Below, piece after piece: positions 1 to 12,980 of a stretch of DNA of 64,000 nt. Source of the DNA: Asterias amurensis (lineage: Eukaryota; Echinodermata; Asteroidea; Forcipulatida; Asteriidae); the NCBI RefSeq assembly GCF_032118995.1, contig NC_092665.1, positions 13,822,012 to 13,886,011 on the forward strand, given 5' to 3'. Position 1 is the stretch's first letter. Each line of letters opens with the position of its first letter. The notes beneath the pieces were generated by a model, which was not told the DNA's origin, made no database searches, and saw nothing but the letters and a program-made list of their open reading frames with translations. The translations under genes and the position numbers were made by a program.

Positions 1-256
1 CATCAATGTAGCCCAATTAGGTTTAACTTGTTTTATGGAGTTGGGGCCACATGTTTTGCGGGAACAGCTGTGTCGAGAGTTCGAGAACCGTTACGCTGGA
101 ATGACCTGCCAACGTGTCCAAAAGCAAGGGCCAGTGTAGCACATGTCCGTCACTCAGTGACGCTGCTGATGCTTCTCAGTGAAAATTAGGCATCCGCGGT
201 AAACGTACAATAATTTTCCATAAGCACTTTTAGCGGCTAGTCGCCACCGCCTTAGT

Positions 257-3200
257 ATGGATTCGCATTTGATACCAACACCTAGTAAGCAGTTTGCTGG
301 CATGAAGCACGCAGAAAATTACCTGAAATATCGTCCTGAATGGCCGCAAGAACTCGTCTTGAGAAGTGTGGCATTTTTGATGGAAAAGGTAAAGTTTTAT
401 ATCAGTATAGTGCTTGATCCCACCGCGTAAAACGAGAAGCGTTTCTTTTGCAACATCACAGCCCGAGTTTTTGTCAACCCAGATTGGAAAACTATGGAAA
501 GCCATAAGAGCAAATCAAGAAAAGATAGCTATTTTGGTAAAAATGTAACCGAATATGTTAATTTTGTATAAAACAAAACAACATATCAAGAGAGGTGTTT
601 TATTTAATTGAACATTTGCATAAAATGTTGAATTTTGTTAAAACATCTGTTTTTACGATTTAGTGTTTAAGTAGCATCCGGCCGACCATGCCAAGCAATG
701 CGGTTTGTTTATCAACAAAAGAAGGTCTAAAGACATTTATCACGCTGTCACCATCTTGTTCATTTTCCCCCGGTTTCCAACAACAGCAAGTAATGCTAAC
801 AACCATTGCGCATGGCACCAGACTATTATTTCGTCCAGCCTCAGTTTGGTGTGTAATGAGTTGGAATGGAGTAAAATCAAAATGGCCACAAAAAAGATCG
901 ATAGCACGGGTCACATAATGTTGCGGTATCTAATATATTTTGAATATATTAATATAACCCATTACCGCAAGCACGCTTTGTACATCTCATTGCCAGGTAG
1001 AGTTTGTTCCTAAGAGAACAGTACTGTCAGAGAACTGTCTTGCTGTTATATTCTACTACTACCGCGAAGCTGGGTTTTTTTCCCCGGGAGTTTTCGGGAG
1101 ACTTCTCAGCTGAAATGGGAAGGGATTTAAAAGTTAACTCAAAGATTGTAATAAGGGACCAATTCATTTTGTGGTTTTAAAATAAATTAACATTTATAAT
1201 TCAAATCAAAAAGATTGTTGGTCCCTATTATATATAGTTACAATCCTTTGGATTAACTTTTTAATCCCTCCCATTTAGAGTTTCAGCTTCTACCTGGGTG
1301 AAGGTAGAAAACAATGTAGAAAATAATTATCATAAATAATATATTATTTTATTTTCAATGAATATAGCAAACTAACCTATTGCATAACAGTTTGCAGGCA
1401 CTGTTAGTGCATTGATGCATGGTGAGAGACGTAATATTCACGGAGCACTCCACTGACCGAGTTTAACAAGCAAATGACATATATATGTAAATACATTTTA
1501 GTAAACTTGCGGGTACAACCATGTGTAAACCTCTTAGGGTGAGTGCTGGCTCTGAAAAGAGCCGACAGGGTCTCGACGTTTCAAACAGTGTACTGTGCTC
1601 GTCTTCAGGAGAGTGTATGTTCGAAACGTCGAGACCCAACCAGCTCAAGACTATAACACTCGTGTGCGTTCACTTGACACTATTGGTAGTTACTCAAAAT
1701 AATTGTTAGTTAAAAAAAACTTACATGGAAACGAGCAATGGGGAGCTGTTGATAGTATAGAACATTGTGAGAAACGGCTTCCTATGAAGTAACGTAGTTT
1801 TTGAGAAACAAGTTATTTCTCACTAAAATTTTGAACTGAATTCGAGATCTCAGCCGAGTACTCGAATTCAAGGCATTTGAAAGCACACAACTTGTGCGAC
1901 AAGGGTGTTTTATCCTCTAGTATTCTCTCGCATTGTTTATTTGAATGTAGTTCTCGAAAATGCAAATTGTCTTGTCTCGAAAATGGTGAACTTGAAAAGC
2001 AATGCAAATTGTCTTGTCTTGTCGATGACGCCATCAATGGTTTATTCAAAGGCCACAAACAAATCTGTGAAAATTTCAATGCATTTTGACTGCACTGATC
2101 GAGCTGAAATTTGAAGGTTTTTTTCAATAAATAATGTTCACTTCAATGTGAGGTTGAACTAGAATTCAAGGTCAAAGGGGAGCCGAGTCTGTGCAGTATT
2201 TTTAAAGTTTTTTTTTGCAAGACCTCTCATCAGTCTACGTTTGTTCTTTTCTAGAAATCAAAGCCTTTCAAACTTGCTCTCGATGTTGGATGCGGATCAG
2301 GTCAAAGTTCACGACCTCTGGCCCCACATTTTAAAAGTGTCCTTGGTATTGATGTGAGCCAAGCTCAGATAGAAGTCGCCCAAACCGCTGTTAATCCGAA
2401 GAATGTCGAATACATGTAAGTATAAAACCAATGTTTGTCGATCAAAACTTTGCTTACTCGCGACGCTTGGTGGCAGCAGAGGGGTAAACCTTATCACTGT
2501 CATGACTATTAAATGTAATTCGGACGCAGAACTCATATAACAATGTATTGTTATAATTATGCCTTTTTGTCTAATTAGTTGGAGCGCGTTTAACGTTAAA
2601 GGTCCCCCCCCCCTACAACACCCAACTCCCACTTGAAGGGATTAAATGAATGCTTATAAATGAAATTTGTTTATTTTATGTTCATCATCGCTCTTTTTAT
2701 TTCCGTTAGTGTGGGAAGGGCAGAGAACATTCCACTTCCTCGAAATTCAGTGGACTTTATTTCAAGTGGTGAGTCGTTCCATTGGTTTGACAACGAGGCG
2801 TTTTTCAGAGAAATTGACAGGGTCTTGACGCCGGGTGGATGTGTAGCTGTGTACCTATACGGTAGAATAATGCCATGGGTTGAAGGGGACGACGCTAAGA
2901 ATGTAAAGATGAAGGAGGTTGTGAACGAGGTGAGAATTTGAATCCGCTCGTTCATATCAAACCCGTCCGAGCTAGTCCATGAAGTTCGTAAACAAACCGT
3001 AAACATGTTGTACGTCCACTTCGTTTGCACACAGTTTAAGCCCGTTCGGCTAAATCTTTCAGAACGTAGTGAGAACGAGTTCGTGATTGGGATATTTACG
3101 TGTATTATTCATTATACATGATCAACGGCTTTACAAGTTCCACCCAAAGGACAAAGCAATAATGGTTAAGTGTCCCATTAAAAGACGCGTCAAGGCCAGA

Positions 3201-5072
3201 ACTCGAACCCACCATCTGCTGATCAGAATAATAATAATAATTAAAATTTCAATTGCGCCCCTTACATACAAAATGATCAGAGGCTCGTGATATAAGCCTA
3301 CAACTACTAAAGATCGATAGACGATTCTGTTATTGTCCGAAATGTGTGAGAGTTGTAAGAGTGTAGTATTGTTTGTTTTAGTTTTTTCCATCAAAATCAA
3401 TGACACATTATAAAAGCAAAAGAGAAGAAATTTAACAAACCCATGAAAAGGAGGGAGACAAATGCAGTCTATAGTGACATCATTTGTAATGGGTCAAATT
3501 CGGAGTTCAAAACTATCATAATTTTTTGTTTTACAGTTTCATGATGTGACAATAGGGCGGTATTTTAGCAATAAGACGAAAAACCTAGCAAACCCGGAGA
3601 ACCTTCACATCCCATACGCAGAATATAAACGGTAGGTCACGCGCTGAAAGGTGGAAAACACAATAGGATATTCCGGTTGTGAAGCCAAAGATTTCATGTA
3701 AATTGAACTAAGTCATGATAAAAGCATCCCCGTGGGGAGAAGATGGTGAACGGAGTTCCAAAATAAGATGTACTAAGCAGAAAATCCCAGATTGTTTTTC
3801 TCCAAGGAACACCTGCGAAATGGACTGAAAAAAACTGATCCCAGGTCTCATATATACTTCACGGAGTAGGGCAACGAAGGCAATTGCCTCCATGCCCCCC
3901 TTGCATTAATAGTGCCCTTGAAATAACAGTAGACATTTACAGTTTCACCAGAGGGATGGTAGGCTCGTTTTTAAAAGGGCAAAGGGCCACGGCATTTTCT
4001 CCTTGGCGCACTCAAACTTCCTCACTTCCTATAAACGGTAACTTTGTAGTATCAGTCTGGTAGCCGTCATCGAACACCAGAAGTGCCTGACTGGTTTTTG
4101 ACATTATCCTCACAGACAACCAGTTTTAGGCCAATACATTCTTTCGTTTGATGCCTCTTTTTTTAAAACAACTTCCTGTTTACAGTAATACATGTTTTAT
4201 GTTTTGAACTAAGTAGTTCCCAAATGCAACGCCTCAAACCCATACAATATCCATTTTTCCCCCGTCAGAGAAAACATCGTTTCATTTAAGGAATCTACCG
4301 TGGATTTGTATCTGAACTACGTCAGGACATTGTCGGGCTATCAAAACTACGTAGAGCAAAATACCAACGGCGAAGACATCTTGAACACACTGAGGGATCG
4401 GTAGGTATTATTCTTAAAAGACACTGCCTGGACACTTTTGGTAATTGTCAAAGACCAGTTTCCTCACTTGGTGTATCAGTCAACATTCAACATATGCATA
4501 AAATAACAAACCTGTAAACATTTCAGCTCAATCGGTCGTCGAAGTTGCGAGATATTAATGGGGGAAAAATACCCTTGTCGCACCATGGTCACACGAAGTT
4601 GTGTGCTTTCAGATGCTTGATTTCGAGACCTCAAGTTCTAAATATGAGGTATCGAAATCAAAGTCGTGGAAAATTACTTCTTTCTCGAAAACTATATTTA
4701 CTTCAGAGGGAGCCGTTTCTCACAATAATTTATACTATCAACCTCTCCCCATTACTCGTTACCAAGTAAGGTTTTATGCTAATGATTATTTTGAGTAATT
4801 AGATGTTTCTTATACCAAAACTCAAGAAAGAAAGAGGATAGGCGGAAATTAGGAAGCGATCCAAACGACATTGACCAACCTCGTTAGAACAAAATAATGC
4901 GCGCGATTTTTAAAATCGACCGTCGATGTCCTTGGGAAATCTTATCATTCTCTTTTTTTTTTTTTGCAGACTACTTGCCGTTTTGGAAGCGCCCTCTGCG
5001 GCTATGAAAATATACCAGCGAAGTCCAGTATGTATGCTTCTCGGGAGGAAACCGGACATTGGCACTCGATAG
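257..5072 (+). CDS. Class I SAM-dependent methyltransferase, 6 exons, 280 aa
   Basis: Predicted exons are 257-388, 2255-2415, 2710-2929, 3537-3631, 4269-4400 and 4970-5072 (843 nt, phases all compatible, stop TAG). The start is the ATG at 257, giving MDSHLIPTPSKQFAG and then a KHAENYLKYRPEWP segment typical of the N-terminus of this family. Residues 52-61 are the glycine-rich SAM-binding motif I (ALDVGCGSGQ), followed by LGIDVSQAQIEVA with the acidic ribose-binding residue. ESFHWFDNEAFFREIDRVL and the following TPGG are the usual post-motif segment of Methyltransf_11 proteins. The C-terminus ends in CMLLGRKPD. Length and order fit the cytosolic CRG1/TMT1-like (trans-aconitate methyltransferase-like) group; the methyl acceptor cannot be read from sequence. 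Intron 1 holds foldback and MITE sequence. Confidence 0.88.
1113..1280. repeat. Imperfect foldback, about 168 bp
   Basis: tgggaagggatttaaaagtt pairs with aactttttaatccctccca, and agattgtaataagggaccaa pairs with ttggtccctatta ... acaatcctt. It lies in intron 1 of the methyltransferase. Confidence 0.75.
1569..1637 (-). mobile_element. Penelope-like terminal motif, minus strand
   Basis: On the minus strand: ctcctgaagacgagcacagt, acactgtttgaaacgtcgag, accc, preceded by gggtctcgacgtttcgaac. The flanking gggtctcgac / gtcgagaccc can pair. Compare 49395-49446. Confidence 0.4.
1672..2114. repeat. Family 1 TTAA MITE, diverged
   Basis: gacactattggtagttactc, then aacgagcaatggggagctg and acattgtgagaaacgg follow the family 1 order. 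The right end is degraded. It is in intron 1 of the methyltransferase. Confidence 0.7.
3843..4012. repeat. Family 4 repeat copy
   Basis: Contains acttcacggag, ggcaattgcctcc and gcccttgaaat in the same order as the copy at 41711. It lies in an intron of the methyltransferase. Confidence 0.6.
4417..4795. repeat. Family 1 MITE, reverse orientation
   Basis: Starts aaaagacactgcctggacac and ends gattattttgagtaatta, the reverse of the family 1 left end. Confidence 0.7.
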
Positions 5073-6178
5073 GCCGATAAACCAATGGGAGCCAATTTAC
5101 TTCTAGAGTTTAAAACTTACGGTTCTTTTCAGAACCACCTCAGCTCAATTAGAGATTATCATTACACGGTGTTACCGCAAACCTTCAAATATCGTTTTTG
5201 TACCATGCAAAGTTTCAAATCCTATTAATTAACTTCTTTCAAACATTTCAAAACATTGCAGAATTCGTTTCCACTTTATTGTTATTTTCTTGTAACAGTT
5301 AAATAACGAGATAATAGAATAAGTAGAAATGAAATTATTAAGTAAACATTATTCATTAACATTCATTTCATTTTACACTTTGTGTAATGTTTAGTTTTTT
5401 TTCATAGCAACACCTTGGGCCAATTTCGTGGTTGTGTTTACCGCCGAATTCTGGGCTTGCGATCACCATTTTCCGTTTGCGTAGAAAGCATAGTAGCGTG
5501 GGGGTACGCTAGACTTGATTCAAGTCCCATTCTCGCGGTGAGAGGAAGCATATCGCCCCAACTTACTAGCCCTGGCGGCCTTACACTTCCGTATTATACT
5601 ATACAGTGACGAGAAAGAGTCCTATATAGGGCTACCTAATTACTATAAAACAATACGTAGCATAACACAGTACAATGCGCGCGCCGTCAAAATGTGGTCC
5701 TCATGCGCCAGGTTGGGAATGCAGAACATCACAAAACAGTAGTTTCCTGGGGATGGCACGGGATTGGGACTTGAGTAAAGTCTAGGGGTACACTTGACAT
5801 AAAAAGCATAGAATTCACTGCTTCACCAAGCGCCGATTCTTTGCTCACGGAGTCACGGTTAAGAGCCATGAAATTGGGCCCATACTTCGTCATCCTAGAC
5901 AAATAAGTGGGAGTTTTTTTGTTTTTTTTTAAGAACTGCATCGTTTTATCAATATTTACTCCTTATTTAAAATAAAAACTCACAGTCTTCATTGCAGTCA
6001 ATATTATTTAACAATGACTTAAAAGTCCTCCCACTCAAACGTCGACTTCATAATGATTTCATAAAAATGGTAAAAAACATTGGCCAACATTTCATCAATT
6101 GCTGTATTTTCAAGTTTACATTTATTATTAGGAATACAAAATGGAGTTAACTATGACTGTATTGTTTCAGTGTTTTTT
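5073..6178. other. Convergent intergenic spacer with decayed repeats
   Basis: This region separates the 3' ends of two convergent genes. It contains remnants of the 'gcttac / gaattctgcgctta' repeat seen elsewhere in the window (about 5404-5530 and 5690-5890). The rest is AT-rich and I see no gene in it. Confidence 0.5.
6121..6126 (-). terminator. Candidate poly(A) signal of the 1232-aa protein gene
   Basis: TTTATT on the plus strand reads AATAAA on the minus strand, 53 bases past the stop codon. This would give a very short 3' UTR. Confidence 0.4.
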
Positions 6179-9100
6179 TCATGATTGTTTTGCTCTTTTC
6201 CTGCTCGGTATCACTGAGAAATCTGATTCCTTCAACCAACGCCAAATTCGCTGGTAAGTATTCATTGACGGGGCAACCTGTTTAGCAGGGCGCCCTCCAT
6301 TGATCCGTTCCATCTTGATGGCATGATCCAACTGCTCGTCGTTAATTCGCATCCATTCTTCAATGCTCACCGTCTGCGACCAGGCGCCGTTTATCACATA
6401 ACCTGGTTCGCTACTTGAGCTTGTTGTTGCCAACTCGACCTTCTTCGCCATTTGTTTCAGCGAATCTTCCCCGCGCACTGTAGATGATGAACCGTGCTTA
6501 TCTTTAGCAAGTGATTGGCCGTTAACCCGAGAGTACCGTCGGTGCTCCGTAGCATTTTTCCAACCAGCCAATTTTGAATCATCTTGCATTCTTCTACGAC
6601 CGCAAGTCGCAAGTACATGAACATGCTCTGGCATATCTTTGTTGTACTGTGTCCTCGATGAACCATCATCATCTGCATTCGCGCCTTGTGGTTTAATGTT
6701 CCGCAGTGGACATTTCTCATAATTTCCAATGTCATGTGGATTACTCTTTTCCGTTTTCACCACAGCAGGTTTCGGTGCCGAACTCCAATTCATTGGTAAT
6801 GGATGTTGTTCAGTTTCACGGTCCGACGGTGGATTCAAATGATCCTCCTCGGTCGAATCCCCTACCTCTGTAGCATCACTTTCCTTGTGTGTGGTTTGCA
6901 ATGAGTCCTGCACACTTTGTTGTCCAACAGCACCTTCTTGCCGAAGAAATTCACAGGCAGGCCCATCTCGCGGGTGAGCATATTCGCCACTGGATTTGCC
7001 AGACGTTTGGAGTTTCAACTCTTTGTAAATCTGCTCAGGCGTGCCATGTCTATGCTGATGAATTCTTACAGATGCCTGGCTTTCTGTCACGGCAGGTGGT
7101 GCTGAAGCTTCCCTTGCTTCACTAACCTGCCAGCTGTCAGAGTCTGTCTTTGATCCGTCATTGAGGGGGATTGGGAGGGAACTCTTGCTGAGCTCCTTGC
7201 TCTCCTTGGGTCGATTTGTTGAGGAGTAGCTTTCTGGTGCCAATCTATGCTTCCGCCGCATCCTTTGCATCCTCCTCGCCACTCCATTTCTAGACTCGTT
7301 GTTATAGTCGTGATGAACCTGTACTGACTTGGCAGCAGAGTTCCAATGACCGGGTTCGTGTCTAGCGCCATACTCTTCCCGACCGTGCAGATCAGAACTG
7401 CCTATGGAGCCAGTGATCCCTCGACCACGCACTGCTTTTGCTTCTCTCAAGACGGAAGTCACCTCGCAGTTATTCTTAATAATAGTCGGGTTGAAATATT
7501 GGTTCCTGGTGAAGTCCATTTCTCGATCTGTCCACGTGTCTTCGGACAGATATCTTTCCAGGCTGTCCTCTACATATGTCAAAGTATCAAAGAGGATTTC
7601 CACTTCGTTTGGTGTTGAGCTCATCAGTTCTACAATATCCAGTTCACCGTTTTGGAGAGTGAGGCACACCACGCGATCACTGTGATATCTACGTTTAACG
7701 TCAAGTTTAAACTCGTGATGACTTCTTGATGAAGTGTTCATGTCACAAAGTGTGGCTTTCTCAGTACAGATAGAAGGGAAGTTGGTGTGAACGGACTGAA
7801 ATTCGGATGTTTGGGTATCGTCACTCCGTCCAGAGAGCAAAATAAGAAGTTCTTCGATGTCAACTTTCCAATCTACTGTTGACTGCGACCAATTAGAATC
7901 ACTGCTTATCATGACGTCAGATGCGTATCTACTTGATACTTCGTGTTGATTGGTAATAGTTTGTTCAGCAGAAGTCAAATTGGTCGATTCTTTCTGTATG
8001 ATTGAAGAAGAGTCGAGTGTTCCTTTGCTTTGAGACTTGGGAGATTGAGGTGCCTCACTAAACTCTCCAACTGTACCAAATTGTCCTTTGGAACCGTTTG
8101 ACTTTCTATGTTTGTGATTGTTATTTCCATTACTCTTCGAGGTTTCCTCATATGATGGACCTGCTCCTGTGTGATCAGCTCTATTCGAGGGTTGACTTTT
8201 AACCGTTTGGGGCTGTCTACGTGTCACCCCTTCTAGCCGGCCGAGATCAATGTGCAGCTGCTCTCGAACATCTGCTGGCAGGTAAGAGGCATCACGATTA
8301 GTCTCCCTCCAGCCGTCAGGCCACTGTACCACGTAGCACCAATCATCGATATCCCATTCTTCAGATGTAGGTTGCGACTGACCGAGTCTACACAGCTCCC
8401 GGTCATCGGCAATTTCAACAATGCCTTTCTCATTGTGGACGTATGCGCTGCTCTTTGTAGAGGTGCTGTTTTCAATATGAAATTGCAAGGGTTGAAATCC
8501 AGGAGGTGGAGGAACAGTTAGCCTCGTCATCTGGTGACGGATACCTGGTGTAGTATTTGATGAGATGCTGCTTGTATTTGCCAACTGAACGGTTGACTCA
8601 TCAAACGGGTTCATGACTGTGGTGGGTGTAAAATCTGTTGGAGATTGTGCCAGATGGTCCATACCTGAGGAAGTACGGCTCAAGTCAACAGTTGGCACGT
8701 TAAACCCTGGGGGTGGATTCCTTTCAACAGCGCCCTCCAGTGTAAGGGTTGGGTTGGTACCAGGGGTTTGACTTGTGGGTCCTTCCCCGGTTGTCTTGTT
8801 TATCATTTTGCCCAACCTGTCATCCAGCCGGTCCAGTTGTTGCAATTGATGGGCTCCATCAGGATCCTGCTTTCGGGGGTTTTCATCTGAACTACAATGC
8901 TCACGTCTGCACTCGTAAACTTGACCTTTAACCCCACCAGGACAAGTGTTGCCGTTGTTGTTGTACGAGAAGATGCCTAATTGTTTCTTGCTTACATTTT
9001 TCTCCTCGCGCGTTGTAGCCCCACTCTGTTTGCCTCCATTCTGCTTCGAAATGAAGCGTTTATTCCCTACTTGAGCTCCATCCAACTCAACTTTCTGCTT

Positions 9101-12100
9101 TCGAGCTTTCTTGGAAATGCGCGTCAGTGCCGCAGTTCTCGCAAGCTCGCCCTTGCTATGTTTGCCTCTCGATGAACTGTTGCCATTTTGTGGACAAATT
9201 GGAGGAAGGCGAGGAGGGATTTGAAGAAGGGTAGACGAAACCATTGTGCCATTTTTCTGTGTGGCTTTGTTCATTGGTCCCGTCACAAGTACATCTTCTG
9301 AAATACTGCTGATTGATTTGGCACCGCTTTTGGAGAGTTTGAAGGGCACGGCCAAGCATTTAGTTCCGCTACAACCACTAGTTGCCTTCACTTGGAGACC
9401 ATCATTTCTCGTTAGTTCAGAGTTTTTGTTTGTCACGGTCTCATCCTCAATCGGTACCTGGAAACTTTTAATAACAGAGTCCATTTCTCCAGTTTTCTTT
9501 GTGCCATATCGAGACGTGGTGTTGGTAACCCTGTTCACACTGGACCCGAAGCTTTCACCTAGGTGAATTCCCGAGATATCTATGAGTTCATCGATGGAGA
9601 GTTTGGCCATATTTTCAGGAGTAATGTCGGACTCTTTCACCGGGCTAGGGTCATTTCTCCTCGGTGGTTTGAACTGAATCTTCGGCTTGTTGGGAAGAAT
9701 GGTTCCCAGTCGAACCTTGTTGAGAGCAATTCGAGCGGCAAGGTTCGTCTTTTGTACGGGGACTCCAGGCTGGAACGACGGACCGGCTACTGGAGTCCCT
9801 AGCCAAGAAAAAAAACAAGAGATATTTTGATGAGGGACGAACATACGGTTTATTTTTACAAGTGCACAATTGATACCCGTATAATTTTATTTATTTTATT
9901 TATTTATTTCCAGGCAAACAGTACATATTAAGAATAGGCAATAAAAATATGACTACACAGAGAACATGCCTGCGGGTAACCGAAAAGGGGAAATAATCAC
10001 TATCTAAAGGCGATCCAGACAATAAAAATGAAAGGCACAAAAGGGTATAGGACAAAAAGTCATACAAATTTGGAAAATGGCACATCAAATACCATATCAT
10101 AATGAGAGGGAATTCGGGTCCATATCTCAGAGAGAAATTCCGTCTCTGTCAAAACTTTTCCCGAGGACGTTGCCACAATGCTATTGTTTGTTTGACTTCA
10201 CTCTGTTAATTATTTACATGGACAGATCAAAAGTACCAGTAAAACGGTAAATAACTTGGCGGAAATGCTTTGCCTTTTTGTTTTTCTCCGTTTGTTTGTT
10301 GTTTGTTAAGGTTTTGATTGTTTGGATTTGGTGGGGCTTGTTTTTTTTTTTTTTTTTTTTTTTTTTTTTGGGGGGGGGGGGGGTTCTTGTTTTTGTTTTG
10401 TTTAGGGGGGTTTTTCCGGTGGGCGCGAGGGGGATTCCCCCAAGAGCTTTTGATGAAAATGAACTTTATTTTACCAGTTTGAACACGATGATTTGGCTTG
10501 CCGATGATCGGTACGTAGTGTGTAGTCGGTCTTGTCCCGAGCGATGGCCGTGGTATCCTGGGAACACGAGGCGTCCCGTTTGCCGACACGCGGCCGGCCT
10601 CCGTAGGTGTCCAGCCTGTTGGTGACGTAAAATGAATAAAAATTACTTGAAATTTACCATTTTTTACTTCGAATAAGAATCAGGCCAGAAAAAATGACAA
10701 AAAGGTTGTATGCATACACTGTCACAACAGAAATATAACGTCAGGGCCCAATTTCATAGAGCTGCTAAGCACACAAATTTGCTTAGCATGAAGTCTCTGT
10801 CTCGATATAAACAGGATTACCAACTAAATTTACACATGATTTTCTGGATAAGTAAACAACAGCTGAATACCATTAACAAGCAATATGTAACAAAATGGAA
10901 TTTGGTTGGTAAACCTGTTGTTATCAAGGAAATAAAATGATGCTAAGCAAAATCTGTGTGCTTAGCAGCTCTTTGAAATTGGGCTCTGTATTGCCGAAAG
11001 GAAAACTAAATCACAATCTAAAAGAGCAAAATTACGGCATTTTACCAGAATAAGAACGATCTAAACCAAGAAAAATCAAACAACAAAACCACAAGCATGG
11101 TTGTTGGTATTTTCACTGGCTGTAAGATCAATAAAAAGGCCGTATAATAAACAAATACGTAAAGACCTTCTACTGCGAGGGCAAAAAAATCGTTTCACAG
11201 ATGGAAACAGAAGCAAAAACTTACAACGAAAACAGCAAAGACTAATCAGGAAAAAATAGCAAACTCGAAGCCTGAAACTACAAGTACCTCAAACAGGTTT
11301 TTTGGTTTATAGCCATTGGACACTTTCGGTAGACAGTATTGTCAAAGTCCCACATTTCGTGTATCACAACTTATGTATACAATAACAAACCTGCGAAAAT
11401 TTAGGTTCAATCGGTCATCGGAGTCGGGGAGAAAATATCGGGAAAACCCACCCCTGTTTCAACTCGTTTCGCAATTGGCTGTGTCATGACATGTCAAAAT
11501 CCGTAATTCTCCCTATCGCGAATTGATATTGTTTTGATGTGTTCTAAAAAAGTAAAGCATTTCATGGAATAATATTTCAAAAGAAGTCTTTCACCATTAC
11601 CTTCTGTAAACCCTGTAAATTAATTATAAATCTGTGAACTTTTTTTTGTCTGTACCGAAAGTGTCCAATGAATGGCTTTAACTCCTTAGGCAAGACAAAA
11701 AGGAACCATTCACCAGGTCCATCCCTTGAGCTGTTTTTTTAAGAAAACTATTAATTTGCTCTAAAATGCCAGAAACTTACCCAGAGTAAACTCCTTGAGG
11801 TCTCTGCCCCTCTGCCTCGGGAGAGGGAAAAGTATGTTGTTCGGATTCGCCACTAGATGTTTGCAAAAAGTTCAACACAAAACTAATTTTATATTTGTTT
11901 ATCAGACTTGAATATCAATTTCTTAGGCATCATTAACTCCCCACGAAGTGATGTGGACATTTCATAAAAATACTTCTATAGACTTTTACGGGCATTCTTG
12001 TGTGCATGGATACACTTTGTTAAAATCTTTTAGCTCGCCTTACGGTAGGTATAGGCCAACTGATTTACCATTAGCCCGACTCTTGCTATTTGCAAGGCAA

Positions 12101-12800
12101 CTTGCTTCTTTTTCTTCTACTTTGTTTTCTTCTTCTAGTTTTATACTTAAAGGAACGTTACAGAATTGGTAAAAAACAACAATCGTGAAGATCATAGATT
12201 TACATAAAACTTACACGGTCTAATGATGATGATAGTAGAAAACATCCCTTAAAATATTTCTGTCTAAAATGTCATATTTGATGAGAAATAAATAATCAAA
12301 TTTCGCGTTCGGAGTTTATCGCTCAGTGAGCGTTTTATTCATTTTCGTTTTGGCATCGGTGCAATGCAAAATTCTCTCTTGACCCAGATGGCCGATCGAT
12401 CTCAAACTTCTGCTGGTTTTTCAGTTTATGTATTTTTTTATGGTGGATTACATAAAGTGCTTACACTGCCAGCAACTGTTTTGTTTGCAAAAAAAATTCT
12501 GTAATGTTCCTTTAAAGTGTTCTTAGCTCTTAATATATAGCTGCCCCTCTTTTAGTTTACTTGACTTTACATGTTTGTTTCTTATTGCTCTGTAACTTGC
12601 AATGTTTACTGTTTCAATGCTCACGTTTTACACACATGGCCCTAGTAGTTGTAAAAAGGCTACCCTGTCTAAATAAATAAACAATATTCATCTTCGTATT
12701 TATGGATACATTTCTTGAGTGTTTATTAGAACTATCTGGAAATAGTTTTATAATAACTGTTATATTATTTCACAAGGTAAAAGTAGAACTTACTGCTCAT
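6179..12800 (-). CDS. Uncharacterised 1232-aa hydrophilic protein with PPGF motifs
   Basis: I do not recognise this protein. Coding exons on the minus strand are 12800-12794 (only ATG AGC A), 11852-11781 and 9798-6179; phases 1/2 and 1/2 join to give MSMANPNNILFPLPRQRG, then RDLKEFTLGTPVAGPSF. The last exon codes about 1206 residues without a break, which is strong evidence of selection. The product is rich in Ser, Asn, Lys, Gln and Glu and looks largely disordered. Two proline motifs (PPPGF at about 388-392, PPPPGF at about 456-461) match the PPG-hydrophobic pattern bound by GYF domains. A more folded-looking piece at about 507-551 contains DIDDWCYVVQWPDGW. Another hydrophobic patch is VDWKVDIEELLILLSGR. 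The C-terminus is basic (PSRKRAKQS), possibly a nuclear localisation signal. No signal peptide or membrane segment is seen. Binding to a GYF protein is inference only. Confidence 0.8.
10341..10383 (+). repeat. T29 followed by G14
   Basis: An unbroken run of 29 T is followed at once by 14 G, in the last intron of the 1232-aa protein gene. Length may be unreliable in assembly. Confidence 0.9.
10742..10988. mobile_element. Palindromic element, family 5 (gggcccaatttcatagagctg)
   Basis: gggcccaatttcatagagct, then gctaagcacacaaatttgct is mirrored by cagctctttgaaattggg. The arms include aacaggattaccaactaaat and its complement. A second copy is at 58304-58499. Confidence 0.8.
11311..11680. mobile_element. 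MITE family 6 (agccattggacactttcggt)
   Basis: agccattggacactttcggt at the left; taccgaaagtgtccaatg ... ggcttta at the right. A better copy with TTAA on both sides is at 52118. It lies in the last intron of the 1232-aa protein gene. Confidence 0.8.
12147..12515. mobile_element. TTAA-flanked MITE, family 2
   Basis: Inverted ends AGGAACGTTACAGAATT / AATTCTGTAATGTTCCT between TTAA copies, 369 bp, in the first intron of the 1232-aa protein gene. Internal sequence matches the copies at 28375, 29284 and 44842. Confidence 0.85.
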
Positions 12801-12980
12801 CCGGTTTAGATCACGCCTCGGATTATAACTTCAGTATACATAAAGATCTCAAAATAATTACATTCACTCACTGACTTCTTTACAAAGCAACTGAATAATT
12901 TTTCATCATTAAGATTATTGTGTTCTTTCCCTTTGTTGACAAAACATCAACAAACCGAGCGTCGTTCATAACGCAGTTTG

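Noticed and set aside
7346-9566. Several plus-strand open frames of 60-106 codons
   Set aside because: They lie opposite the 3.6-kb coding exon of the 1232-aa protein and are explained by its codon composition.
10227-10625. Pair of overlapping 115-120 codon frames on both strands
   Set aside because: They are produced by the T29-G14 tract and read as homopolymers (Lys/Pro or Phe/Gly).
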